Positions 1 to 5,869 are shown, counted from the stretch's first letter. The stretch is DNA of 6,235 bases from a bacterium (GCA_021781095.1 JAJXXM010000256.1:1-6235); one strand, 5' to 3'. Notes: generated by a model from the sequence alone, not told the origin. Numbers and translations are program-made.

Positions 1-1632
1 CGCATCGATTTCATCGGGCGCGTAGCTCTCGCCGCTTTCGCGTGCGCCGCAGGCGATCGCGCCGATAAGGCGCCCCCGCGCGCCCATCGGAACGACGAGA
101 TCGCATTTCAGCGCCGATCGTTCGCTATGAGGATCCAACGGCTTCATCGTCGCTTTCATTGCCAGGACTGCGGCATCGTTGGCGTCGGCGATAAGCGGAG
201 GTGCGTCACCGAACGACCGCTCGGAATGATAGGCACCGTCACGCTCGATAAGAATTGTCGCCTCGATGGCATCGGTATGCGCGCGTACGCGTGCGATTGC
301 ATGATCGAGTAGAGCGTCCGCATCGGTTACGAAGGCCGCAAACTTCGCAAAATCGCGCAGCGCTCGCTCGTTTTCGTGCCGACGATGGAAGAACACGAAA
401 TCGACGAACGCGTCGACGCGCCGATGGAGAAACGACATCGAGAGCCCCAGGACCAATGCTAGGCCGGCGTTCGCGACGAGCCCAGTCGCATGGCTCGCAT
501 TGGAAAGAAGCGTTCCCAGCACCCATTCAAGCAGTACGAACGAGGAGACGATGACCGCCGACATGCCTGCAAAAACGAGCGCGCGATTAAGAACGAATCC
601 GATGTCGAGAACGCGCCGCTGAAGGACGGCATACGTCACGGCGACGGCGCCCGAAAGCAAGAGCGCGCCGCCCGCGCACGCCCACGCGATGTAGGCCTGC
701 CACGTCGTCGCCCATGCTTGGCCGACAACAGAAACGAAGAACCCGGCGAGTCCCGCCATTAACGGCAGGGTCAGCCACGCGCAGCGCGAGCGCTGCAAGC
801 GTTCCGATGTCATCGTGGCGTATGCGCCAACGACGAGCGCGAGGAACGAGGGAACGGCGATGATCGCTAAAAACGGCGCACCCAGAACGAATGGGCTCGG
901 ATCGACGACGAGCGTCGCAATGCCGAGTGCGGCGACAGCAAAGGCGCCCAAAACGGCGGTCGCGGCCGAGTAGCCGACGACTTCAAGCACCAACCGAACG
1001 ATGCCTCGGGCACCATATCTTCGTGCGAGCAGGATCGTTAGCACTGCCGGTAGCGTAGCGGAAACGCCATAGATGAGGTATTGCAGCGCGGTTACAGGCG
1101 CGTACGGAATGGCGAGGTTCGATGGGGTTGCGACGTTGCTGAATACCGCGATTAGAATCAGACAGAGAAGGACGGATTCCGTTCGTCGTTTCGCACGAAA
1201 CGTGACGAGCCACGCACAAGCGATGCCGAGCGCCGAAGCAAAGAGGAATAGGAGCGTCACACCGGTTTTTTCTACCGCGTTGACTTCGTAGGTGGTCGTG
1301 GGCCGAATGCGGACGATCGCCACGCCGCCAGCCCGCTCGACGGGCACATCGTACGTGCGACCGGCAATGCCTTGAAAGAGTATTGCGCTGCGCGTGCCGG
1401 CACCGAGTTTTCGAAGATCGATATTATCGCCGTCACGCAGGCCGGCAAGGGCGGAGGCGCCGCCTGGTACCACCCCTGACGCACGAAGGGTGTAGGGGGC
1501 GGGGCCTGGGGTGAAGAGGCCGTCCCAAAAGCCTACGAGCGTATTCGAGCCAAAACCGAAATTTTCAACGATCGCAGCGACCAATGCGACCGAAAGCGCC
1601 GCGCACATGGCGACGAGAGGGGTTCTCCACAT
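1..1632 (-). CDS. ComP-like membrane sensor: TM1, PDZ-like domain, about 10 TM helices in all, GAF domain (3' end beyond window)
   Basis: The frame is open for 544 codons from the ATG at 1632 to the window edge; the stop lies outside. A TAG is in frame upstream, and this ATG is the first start after it (a second ATG is at residue 9). Residues 5-23 form a hydrophobic anchor. Residues 45-110 look like a PDZ domain, with GVVPGGASALAGLRDGD at 53-69. Hydrophobic helices follow near 125-143, 153-166, 181-203, 216-242, 247-270, 285-304, 311-336, 346-373 and 386-402. The stretch RRVLDIGFVLNRALVF (about 340-354) and VDAFVDFVFFHRRHE (406-420) match the linker typical of ComP-type sensor kinases, where a PDZ domain also sits between TM1 and TM2. 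Residues 425-544 resemble a GAF domain (DLVVPMGARGRLIGAIACG, 511-528). Inferred role: signal sensing at the membrane. The ligand is unknown. Whether a histidine kinase, another output domain or only the GAF end follows cannot be seen. No strong Shine-Dalgarno sequence is visible. Confidence 0.9.
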   Translation of the reverse strand, partial: MWRTPLVAMCAALSVALVAAIVENFGFGSNTLVGFWDGLFTPGPAPYTLRASGVVPGGASALAGLRDGDNIDLRKLGAGTRSAILFQGIAGRTYDVPVERAGGVAIVRIRPTTTYEVNAVEKTGVTLLFLFASALGIACAWLVTFRAKRRTESVLLCLILIAVFSNVATPSNLAIPYAPVTALQYLIYGVSATLPAVLTILLARRYGARGIVRLVLEVVGYSAATAVLGAFAVAALGIATLVVDPSPFVLGAPFLAIIAVPSFLALVVGAYATMTSERLQRSRCAWLTLPLMAGLAGFFVSVVGQAWATTWQAYIAWACAGGALLLSGAVAVTYAVLQRRVLDIGFVLNRALVFAGMSAVIVSSFVLLEWVLGTLLSNASHATGLVANAGLALVLGLSMSFLHRRVDAFVDFVFFHRRHENERALRDFAKFAAFVTDADALLDHAIARVRAHTDAIEATILIERDGAYHSERSFGDAPPLIADANDAAVLAMKATMKPLDPHSERSALKCDLVVPMGARGRLIGAIACGARESGESYAPDEIDA

Positions 1633-1666
1633 GCGCTTCGGTACGACGGCCGAGATGGGGCTTCCC

Positions 1667-1688
1667 TCCCAGGGCTACGGGCCTGGGA
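1667..1688. other. Hairpin in the upstream region of the sensor gene
   Basis: TCCCAGG at 1667-1673 pairs perfectly with CCTGGGA at 1682-1688, leaving an 8-base loop. It ends 35 bases before the sensor ATG. It could be an operator or a leader hairpin. It has no T-tract on either strand, so it is not a clear terminator. In minus orientation the sequence GAGGGAAG lies just downstream of the hairpin, but too far from the ATG to be its ribosome binding site. Confidence 0.35.
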
Positions 1689-1794
1689 ATCCTGGAGAGC
1701 CCGTCTATTTTCGGGTGGTATAAGCGCCTTCGCGTTGCGCTCGCGGGTGGATGCGTTTTCGTTTTATCGATCCGAACCGCGTACACTCTCTTTG

Positions 1795-1900
1795 TTGGGA
1801 AGCCCCACGGGAATCAAGCTCGCTACCGCTTTTCGTGGAGCGGTCCCGCTACTCGCCGCCGACCTCACCGTAGGCGAGCAACCCGAGCCGACGGTCCCAA
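1795..1900. ncRNA. Candidate structured RNA or leader (nested stems around a junction)
   Basis: No protein gene is convincing in 1633-1917. Within it I see nested complementary segments in the right order: 1795-1800 with 1895-1900 (TTGGGA/TCCCAA), 1808-1811 with 1882-1885 (CGGG/CCCG), and 1818-1823 with 1874-1879 (GCTCGC/GCGAGC). Inside these sit two hairpins, 1825-1830 with 1839-1844 (ACCGCT/AGCGGT) and 1849-1852 with 1870-1873 (CTAC/GTAG), which together make a three-way junction. The strand is not decided. If minus, it would be about 160 bases upstream of the sensor start and could be its leader. If plus, a weak -10 (TACACT, 1782-1787) would place the RNA start at about 1794, but no good -35 is present. 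It matches no riboswitch or 6S RNA that I can identify. GC-rich DNA pairs easily, so chance is a real alternative. Confidence 0.3.
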
Positions 1901-2226
1901 ACCGACATCACCCGCATTTATGATGAATCGCGCCCACGGGCATTCCAATAATCAGATCCGAGGCGCACGGCTTCTTCGATCGATATATCGCCCGTCGGGC
2001 CGCGAACGGCGACGCCCGCCGCGAAAATACGAAGTTCACACAACAACTGATCTTTCGTTCTCGGGAAGCCTTCGTAGTCAACGAGGTCGGAAATGTAAAA
2101 TTCCAGACCTGCCTCGTTTTTAGTTAGATTCGCCGAGAGAATTTCATAGCGGCCATTGATATGCTTCCCTTCCTCAGAGGATCCACGCTCATCGCTAAAG
2201 CATTCTTCAAACTCGTTCCAGGATCC

Positions 2227-2234
2227 AGATTCTA
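2227..2234. repeat. Target-site duplication, left copy
   Basis: AGATTCTA directly precedes the left IS end and is repeated exactly after the right end. Eight bases is a normal duplication length for the IS256 family. Confidence 0.95.
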
Positions 2235-2262
2235 GATCGTGTCCCGGCGTGTGGTGTACGAA
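2235..2262. repeat. IS left terminal inverted repeat
   Basis: It starts with GATCGTGTCCC and ends with GTGGTGTACGAA, and both blocks are shared with the other end in inverted orientation. The five central bases (2246-2250) hold all three mismatches. This is the transposase-binding and cleavage end downstream of the transposase gene. Confidence 0.93.
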
Positions 2263-2288
2263 CGCCGCGGCTCTCGCGAAGTAGGTGG

Positions 2289-3488
2289 TCAGCCGTTCAG
2301 CACGGCCGAGAGCCTAGGAGCATGATTATCGCTGACTACGCTCAACCCTTCGAGCTGCATGTAACGCCGCTGCAACTGCCATTCGTCATTCTGTTCGAGC
2401 AGCAAGGCGCCGACAAGCCGAACGATCGCACCGTCGTTGGGGAAGATGCCGACCACGTCGGTGCGCCGTTTGATTTCGGCGTTGAGGCGTTCGAGGGGAT
2501 TCGTCGATGCGAGCTGCTTGCGGTGTGCCTTTGGAAAGTCCATGAACGCCAGGACGTCATTTTCCGCCTCGTCCATCATCGTCGAGAGCTTTGGGAACTT
2601 CTCGCGCAGCTGATCGGCAACGATGCGCCATTGCGCGTGCGCCGCTTCGCTCGTCTCTTGCGCGAAGACCGTGTTGATCAGAGCCAACACCATCTGCCGC
2701 TGCCCTTTACTCGCGTACGCCAAAGCGTTGCGCATGAAATGCACGCGGCAGCGCTGCCAGGTCGCATTGAACACCTTCGCGATCGCCGCTTTGAGCCCGA
2801 CGTGCGAGTCGGAGATGACCAACTTGACGCCGCGTAAGCCGCGATGGGTCAACGTGCGAAGAAAGTCGGTCCAGAAGGGCTGCGCTTCGCTTGGCCCGAC
2901 CGCAAGACCAAGAAGTTCGCGCGTGCCATCGGTGTTCACACCAACGGCAATTATTACAGCGACCGATACGATGCGGCCGGACATCCGCGTCTTGACGTAC
3001 GTCGCGTCGATCCAGAGATACGGCCATTCGCCTTCAATTGGGCGCGTCAGGAACGCATTGACCCGTTCGTCGATTTCGGCGCACAAACGCGAAACCTGGC
3101 TCTTGGAGATACCGGTCATCCCCATCGCCTTGACCAACTCGTCAACCGAGCGAGTCGAGACGCCTTGGACGTACGCCTCCTGAATCACCGCTGCCAGCGC
3201 CTTCTCGGCGCTCCGGCGCGGTTCGAGAAAGGGCGGGAAGTAGCTGCCTTTGCGCAGCTTGGGAATCCGCAGGTCGATCGCGCCGGCCCGCGTCTCCCAA
3301 AGCCGGTCCCGGTAACCGTTGCGGGCATTTTGACGAGCCGGGGCACGCTCGCCATAGCCGGCGCCGCAGCGGCCTTCGACATCGACATCCATCATGCGCT
3401 GAGCGACGAACTGGAGCATCTCGCGCAGGACGTCGACGTCGCTGCCCTTTTCGACAAGCTCGGAAAGTGCGATACTGAGATCGGTCAT
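2289..3488 (-). CDS. IS256-family (mutator-type) DDE transposase
   Basis: This 399-residue protein cuts and joins the IS ends. The N-terminal DNA-binding part (about 1-150) includes [33 protein letters not shown] sequence (57-85), typical of the family. The catalytic triad is visible: D161 (LWIDATYVK), D227 (VISDSHVG) and E338 ([13 protein letters not shown], where the C-terminal acidic residue belongs). The conserved RCRVHFMRN is at 246-254. The length is normal for the family and nothing is broken. I chose the ATG at 3488 because AAAGGA lies 6 bases upstream and the protein then begins [18 protein letters not shown] at 3542 would add 18 residues with no family-like sequence. Stop is TGA at 2289. 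Confidence 0.97.
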   Translation of the reverse strand: MTDLSIALSELVEKGSDVDVLREMLQFVAQRMMDVDVEGRCGAGYGERAPARQNARNGYRDRLWETRAGAIDLRIPKLRKGSYFPPFLEPRRSAEKALAAVIQEAYVQGVSTRSVDELVKAMGMTGISKSQVSRLCAEIDERVNAFLTRPIEGEWPYLWIDATYVKTRMSGRIVSVAVIIAVGVNTDGTRELLGLAVGPSEAQPFWTDFLRTLTHRGLRGVKLVISDSHVGLKAAIAKVFNATWQRCRVHFMRNALAYASKGQRQMVLALINTVFAQETSEAAHAQWRIVADQLREKFPKLSTMMDEAENDVLAFMDFPKAHRKQLASTNPLERLNAEIKRRTDVVGIFPNDGAIVRLVGALLLEQNDEWQLQRRYMQLEGLSVVSDNHAPRLSAVLNG

Positions 3489-3496
3489 CGTGGTTC

Positions 3497-3538
3497 CTTT
3501 CGGTCGGTTATTTCTGCAAAAACAACCTTCGCCGAAAG
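3497..3538 (-). promoter_or_regulatory. Hairpin overlapping the transposase ribosome binding site
   Basis: On the minus-strand transcript CTTTCGG (3538-3532) can pair with CCGAAAG (3503-3497), with a second 4-bp stem inside (GGTT 3527-3524 with AACC 3509-3506). The distal arm covers the AAA and first G of the Shine-Dalgarno sequence AAAGGA. Several insertion sequences are known to hide the transposase ribosome site in transcripts that enter from outside, and this structure could do the same. The function is inferred. Confidence 0.4.
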
Positions 3539-3575
3539 CCACGGTGACCGCTCTCTATGCTACGAGGACGATCCT

Positions 3576-3603
3576 TTCGTACACCACTCCCGGGGACACG
3601 ATC
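3576..3603. repeat. IS right terminal inverted repeat
   Basis: Reverse complement of the left end with 25 of 28 identities. It lies upstream of the transposase start and would be the end next to its promoter. Confidence 0.93.
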
Positions 3604-3611
3604 AGATTCTA
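3604..3611. repeat. Target-site duplication, right copy
   Basis: Exact second copy of AGATTCTA, lying inside codons 88-90 of the interrupted gene. Confidence 0.95.
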
Positions 3612-3879
3612 CTCGATAAAGAGGCTGCGCTTTTCCGTGCTCGTCGGTAAAAAGCCCATGCTTTTGAGCGACGAGGATCTCTAGCGATCCAACGGAGGTG
3701 AAGAATAGCTCAAACTCCGCCTCCGCATCAAACCCGTGATGTTGATTGACCGACTGGTTATTGATCGCGACGCAAGCCGTCTTTAAGGCTGGGTCGCTGC
3801 TCACGCGCCTCAGCCACGAATCGTGCAACAACGGGTGAAGATCCACGATCGTGCCGCTGAATCGGTCAAACATAATGCA

Positions 3880-3908
3880 ATCCTAGCAGATTTCTCGAAA
3901 CTCTTGAA
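3880..3908 (-). promoter_or_regulatory. Possible promoter and/or Shine-Dalgarno of the interrupted gene
   Basis: On the minus strand TTCAAG (3908-3903), a 17-base spacer and TAGGAT (3885-3880) resemble a weak sigma-70 type promoter with an extended TG before the -10. Transcription would then begin at or next to the A of the ATG at 3873, giving a leaderless message. Alternatively AGGA at 3884-3881, 7 bases before the ATG, is simply the ribosome site of a transcript that begins further upstream. The two readings exclude each other. Confidence 0.3.
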
Positions 3909-3965
3909 GGTAGAGTGGTAGGCATTTTGGGATTGCTATGGATTCGCGATTGAACGATTAATAAC

Positions 3966-3992
3966 GCAACCGCGGGCGAACCGCGCGGTTGC
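3966..3992 (-). terminator. Hairpin terminator candidate after the UDG-like gene
   Basis: GCAACCGCG and CGCGGTTGC form a perfect 9-bp GC-rich stem with a 9-base loop, 27 bases past the stop codon at 4020. In minus orientation it is followed by GTTATTAAT, which is only moderately T-rich, so termination may be inefficient. It separates the UDG-like gene from the gene that starts at 3873. Confidence 0.6.
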
Positions 3993-4019
3993 CCACAGAA
4001 AATAGTCGACGGAGCTCGC

Positions 4020-4700
4020 CTACGCCAGGTCGGCCATTTTCATGGCCGACCTGATAATTTCGACTTCCGCTTCGTGGCCCGTTTTGCCGGCGAATCGCAC
4101 GCGACCGATATTTAAATGTCGCATGCTCGTATGCGTTAGCGATGCCGAAATGAGTCTTCGTCCGCCGACAAATGATGGCGCCACGTAGTCGTTGCGCCAA
4201 AGCCCCTTCATCCCCAAAGATTCCGGCACGTGCTTGCCAAGCAAGAACACGACGCGTGGATCTACCGCAGCGATCGTGGCGTCCAAAATTACGTCACTAA
4301 GCCGAACGAAAGGCGCGTGTCGACGGCCGGGGTTCGGCCCATACTGGTCTTTAGCGTCGCGTACGCCCATAAAGCGATTCGAGAAGAAGCAGCGGCGCGT
4401 ATCGACGCCCCCCTCTTCGAGCAAGGCACAGATAGCGTTCGAGCTTGCCAACTGCTGCTTTTTGTAGCCACGTTCGACAGCGTCGAGATACATATCGAGC
4501 ACGTCGAAATCGTGCATCAGGACCAGCACGTAGTCGTTCGGAAAACGCTCGGCATTTCGATGCAAGCCGTTTCCGCCCGGAAACACGCTCACCAAATCGT
4601 CCTTCGACCGCTTGACCCACCGCCGCAGTGGAACCATTTTTGGGAGGTCGTCTATTGCGGGATAATAATCGGCGTCGGGATAGCCGAGCAGGATCGTCAT
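4020..4700 (-). CDS. Uncharacterised protein, probably distant uracil-DNA-glycosylase fold
   Basis: 226 residues, no signal peptide or membrane helix. The ATG at 4700 is the only standard start after an in-frame TGA upstream, and no clear Shine-Dalgarno sequence precedes it. Motifs that recall a group of glycosylase-like hypothetical proteins are SVFPGGNGL (38-46), VLMHDFD (60-66), CFFSNRFMGV (104-113), VVFLLGKHVPESLG (150-163) and LTHTSMRH (188-195). In UDG-fold enzymes an early loop holds the catalytic acid or Asn and a late His/Ser loop contacts DNA. Here HDFD and THTSMRH are in suitable places, but I cannot prove equivalence. Activity on DNA is therefore an inference. The gene sits downstream of recR but has its own spacing and apparent terminator, so it is probably a separate unit. 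Alternative: a nuclease or binding protein of unknown type. Confidence 0.85.
   Translation of the reverse strand: MTILLGYPDADYYPAIDDLPKMVPLRRWVKRSKDDLVSVFPGGNGLHRNAERFPNDYVLVLMHDFDVLDMYLDAVERGYKKQQLASSNAICALLEEGGVDTRRCFFSNRFMGVRDAKDQYGPNPGRRHAPFVRLSDVILDATIAAVDPRVVFLLGKHVPESLGMKGLWRNDYVAPSFVGGRRLISASLTHTSMRHLNIGRVRFAGKTGHEAEVEIIRSAMKMADLA
4026..4053 (-). other. Perfect 12-bp hairpin with GAAA tetraloop inside the end of the UDG-like gene
   Basis: CAGGTCGGCCAT and ATGGCCGACCTG are exact reverse complements separated by four bases that read GAAA on the transcript, a GNRA-type stable loop. The hairpin encodes residues near 217-225 (RSAMKMADL) and ends just before the final Ala codon and stop. 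It could slow ribosomes, protect the 3' end of the mRNA or assist termination with the second hairpin at 3966-3992. Confidence 0.7.
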
Positions 4701-4737
4701 AAGGCGATCGACTTCAGGGAAGCTCCGGTTGCCGTTT

Positions 4738-4743
4738 TTTATA
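4738..4743 (-). promoter_or_regulatory. Weak -10 candidate for the UDG-like gene
   Basis: On the minus strand TATAAA lies in the only AT-rich patch of this gap, about 38 bases before the ATG at 4700. The expected -35 position (GAGTGA, 4766-4761) is poor, so the call rests on the -10 alone. Confidence 0.25.
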
Positions 4744-4803
4744 ATCGTTCGCGCACTCGCTCACTCGGCCACCGTTCCGGTTTTCAAAAGCGGTATCCCG
4801 CTG

Positions 4804-4825
4804 GCTCCGTGCTCGCAAGCGGAGC
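4804..4825. other. Hairpin next to the REP-like repeats
   Basis: GCTCCG at 4804-4809 pairs with CGGAGC at 4820-4825. It abuts the first 42-base repeat. It may belong to the repeat unit or act as part of a 3' end structure for the recR transcript. Confidence 0.35.
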
Positions 4826-4867
4826 GGCCCCTCGATACGATGGCTACGCCATCTACTCGGGGTGACA
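4826..4867. repeat. REP-like hairpin repeat, copy 1
   Basis: A 42-base unit, from GGCCCCTCG to CTCGGGGTGACA. It folds as an outer CCCC/GGGG stem with an adjacent 2-bp extension, a 3x3 internal loop and a 6-bp GATGGC/GCCATC stem with a TAC loop. It differs from copy 2 by one base, in the loop. Hairpins of this kind downstream of genes are typical of REP elements that are dispersed in genomes, and can stabilise or end transcripts; here that role is inferred. Confidence 0.85.
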
Positions 4868-4881
4868 AGCGGTGTTGCGCG

Positions 4882-4896
4882 CTACTGGGGGAGACA
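4882..4896. repeat. Degenerate half copy of the REP-like repeat
   Basis: CTACTGGGGGAGACA matches 13 of 15 bases of the right end of the full repeats (CTACTCGGGGTGACA). It lies between the two full copies, in the same orientation. The left half of the unit is not recognisable here. Confidence 0.4.
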
Positions 4897-4902
4897 AACG
4901 GC

Positions 4903-4944
4903 GGCCCCTCGATACGATGGCTTCGCCATCTACTCGGGGTGACA
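4903..4944. repeat. REP-like hairpin repeat, copy 2
   Basis: Same orientation as copy 1, 77 bases away start to start, with 41 of 42 bases identical. The loop is TTC here. It ends 11 bases from the recR stop codon, so it would form at the 3' end of the dnaX-ybaB-recR message. Confidence 0.85.
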
Positions 4945-4955
4945 GAGGGACGGCG

Positions 4956-5564
4956 CTACATCAATCTCCGGCCTTCGAGCGCGCGCGCGAGCGTCGCTTC
5001 GTCGGCGTAATCGAGGTCGCTGCCGATCGGCAGCCCGTACGCGAGCCGCGATACCGTCGTCACCAATGGTGCGAGCAAGCGCGAGAGATAGAGCGCGGTC
5101 GCTTCGCCTTCGGCGTTGGGATTCGTCGCGATAATCACTTCGTGCGTTCCCTCGCTGCCGACGCGTTCGACGAGTTCGCGCACGCGCAGCTGCCCCGGCC
5201 CGATGCCCTCCATCGGCGAAATCACGCCGCCGAGCACGTGGTAGCGCCCGTGAAACGCCCCCGACCGTTCGATCGCGTAGAGATCTTTCGCGTCGGCAAC
5301 GACGCAGAGCACCGTCGCGTCGCGCCGTTCGTCGCGGCAGAACGCACATGGATCGCTCTCGGTAATCGAAGCGCAGACCGAACAAAAACCGACGCGATCT
5401 TTCACCGCTAAAATCGCTTCTGAGAGCGACTGCGCTTCGTTGCGCGGGCGATTCAAAATGTGAAAGACCAACCGCGCTGCGGTCTTGGGGCCGATCGTCG
5501 GTAACTTCGTGAACTCGTTGATGAGCGCGACGACCGGCTCGGCCGGCGGCTCGGAGCGCGTCAC
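4956..5564 (-). CDS. recR: Recombination mediator protein RecR
   Basis: 202 residues, full length for RecR, which with RecO (and RecF) loads RecA on gapped DNA. Visible in order: helix-hairpin-helix LPTIGPKTAARL (21-32), zinc finger with C61, C64, C73 and C76, a Toprim domain from about 84 (VLCVVADAKDLYAIERSG with E99; ATNPNAEGEATALYL 146-160) and the C-terminal GSDLDYADEATLARALEGR (181-199). The start is a GTG that overlaps the TGA of ybaB (GTGA), which implies translational coupling; no strong Shine-Dalgarno sequence is needed or seen. It is the last gene of the dnaX-ybaB-recR unit, an arrangement found in many bacteria. No residues are missing. Confidence 0.98.
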   Translation of the reverse strand: MTRSEPPAEPVVALINEFTKLPTIGPKTAARLVFHILNRPRNEAQSLSEAILAVKDRVGFCSVCASITESDPCAFCRDERRDATVLCVVADAKDLYAIERSGAFHGRYHVLGGVISPMEGIGPGQLRVRELVERVGSEGTHEVIIATNPNAEGEATALYLSRLLAPLVTTVSRLAYGLPIGSDLDYADEATLARALEGRRLM

Positions 5565-5869
5565 ATCAGGCCCGGAATGCGCATGCCTCCGGTAAACGCG
5601 GACATACGCTTCTGCGAGGTCTCATTCGCTTTGCTCAACGCGTCGTTCACCGCTACCGTCACCAGATCTTCGAGCGTCTCGATATCCTCCGGGTCGACCG
5701 CTTCTTTCCCGATATGCACGCGCGTGACGCGTTGATCGCAGGTCATCTCCACGCTCACTGCGCCACCTGCGGCAACGCCGGTGACGCTCGTCGTCGCAAG
5801 CTCTTCTTGCGCCTTGAGCATCTCGCTCTGCATCTTTTTTACCTGGGCCATCAATTGCGCTTGATTCAC
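5561..5869 (-). CDS. ybaB: YbaB/EbfC family nucleoid-associated protein
   Basis: 102 residues, normal length. It begins MNQAQLMAQVKKMQSEM, an amphipathic helix typical of the family, followed by the beta region with GGAVSVEMTCDQRVTRVHI (about 35-53), then a second helix ETLEDLVTVAVNDALSKA and a short tail ending RIPGLM, which recalls the PG-L end of the family. Known members bind DNA as dimers and coat the nucleoid. The GTG start overlaps the dnaX stop by four bases, and its own TGA overlaps the recR start in the same way. The purine-rich GAGAGAACC just before the GTG is at best a weak ribosome site. Confidence 0.97.
   Translation of the reverse strand: MNQAQLMAQVKKMQSEMLKAQEELATTSVTGVAAGGAVSVEMTCDQRVTRVHIGKEAVDPEDIETLEDLVTVAVNDALSKANETSQKRMSAFTGGMRIPGLM

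Larger units (their letters stand above)
2235..3603 (-). mobile_element. Complete IS256-family insertion sequence (1369 bp)
   Basis: The ends are fixed by 28-bp terminal inverted repeats that match at 25 of 28 positions, flanked by identical 8-bp direct repeats. The single internal gene is the transposase, read on the minus strand, and it leaves 54 bases (left) and 115 bases (right) of non-coding DNA inside the ends. Length, gene content and duplication size all fit IS256. All parts look intact, so the copy may still be mobile. The unmutated 8-bp duplication and the clean reading frame of the host gene on both sides suggest a fairly recent insertion. Confidence 0.96.
1918..3873 (-). pseudogene. 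Gene of unknown function interrupted by an IS256-family element
   Basis: The gene has two coding segments: codons 1-90 at 3873-3604 and codons 91-192 plus TAA at 2226-1918. They are separated by the IS (2235-3603) and one copy of the target duplication. Joining 3604 directly to 2226 gives a single 192-codon frame without a stop, so the gene was intact before insertion. It starts with MFDRFSGTIVDLHPLLHD and, after the break, contains W94-NEFEECF and FYISDLVDYEGFPRTKDQLL (about 133-152). The product would be soluble and acidic, with no signal peptide or membrane helix. I do not recognise the family. Codon use is less GC-rich than in its neighbours (many AAT, TTT, GAA, ATT), which suggests transfer. 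As it stands, the 5' part reads 31 codons into the IS and stops at 3508, so only a 121-residue truncated protein could be made. Confidence 0.9.

Noticed and set aside
1795..1840. Cobalamin-type riboswitch, suggested by GGGAAGCCCC and GGGAATC
   Set aside because: The B12 box and the rest of the conserved core are missing, and no cobalamin gene is nearby.
1735..1923. Small plus-strand frame of 62 codons in the gap
   Set aside because: No ribosome site, no recognised family, and the DNA is better described by the RNA-like pairing; a small gene cannot be fully excluded.
1584..2123. Plus-strand frame of 179 codons
   Set aside because: It overlaps the sensor start, the gap and the interrupted gene, is rich in Arg/Pro as antisense frames of GC-rich DNA often are, and shows no recognisable domain.
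3489..3542. Longer transposase with a GTG start at 3542
   Set aside because: The extra 18 residues are unlike IS256 proteins, while the ATG at 3488 has AAAGGA at good spacing.
3508..3603. The 121-residue frame starting at 3873 taken as a real full-length gene
   Set aside because: Its last 31 codons come from the IS end; the genuine continuation is at 2226-1918.
2844..3650. Long plus-strand open frame opposite the transposase
   Set aside because: It is the antisense shadow of the IS256 transposase, has no family-like sequence, and crosses the IS end into flanking DNA.
4230..4865. Plus-strand frame of 211 codons opposite the UDG-like gene
   Set aside because: It is antisense to a protein with recognisable motifs and runs into the REP-like repeat.
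4826..4944. Short CRISPR array
   Set aside because: Only two full units, 42 bases long with a 35-base gap containing a decayed copy, and no cas genes; the hairpin form fits REP elements better.
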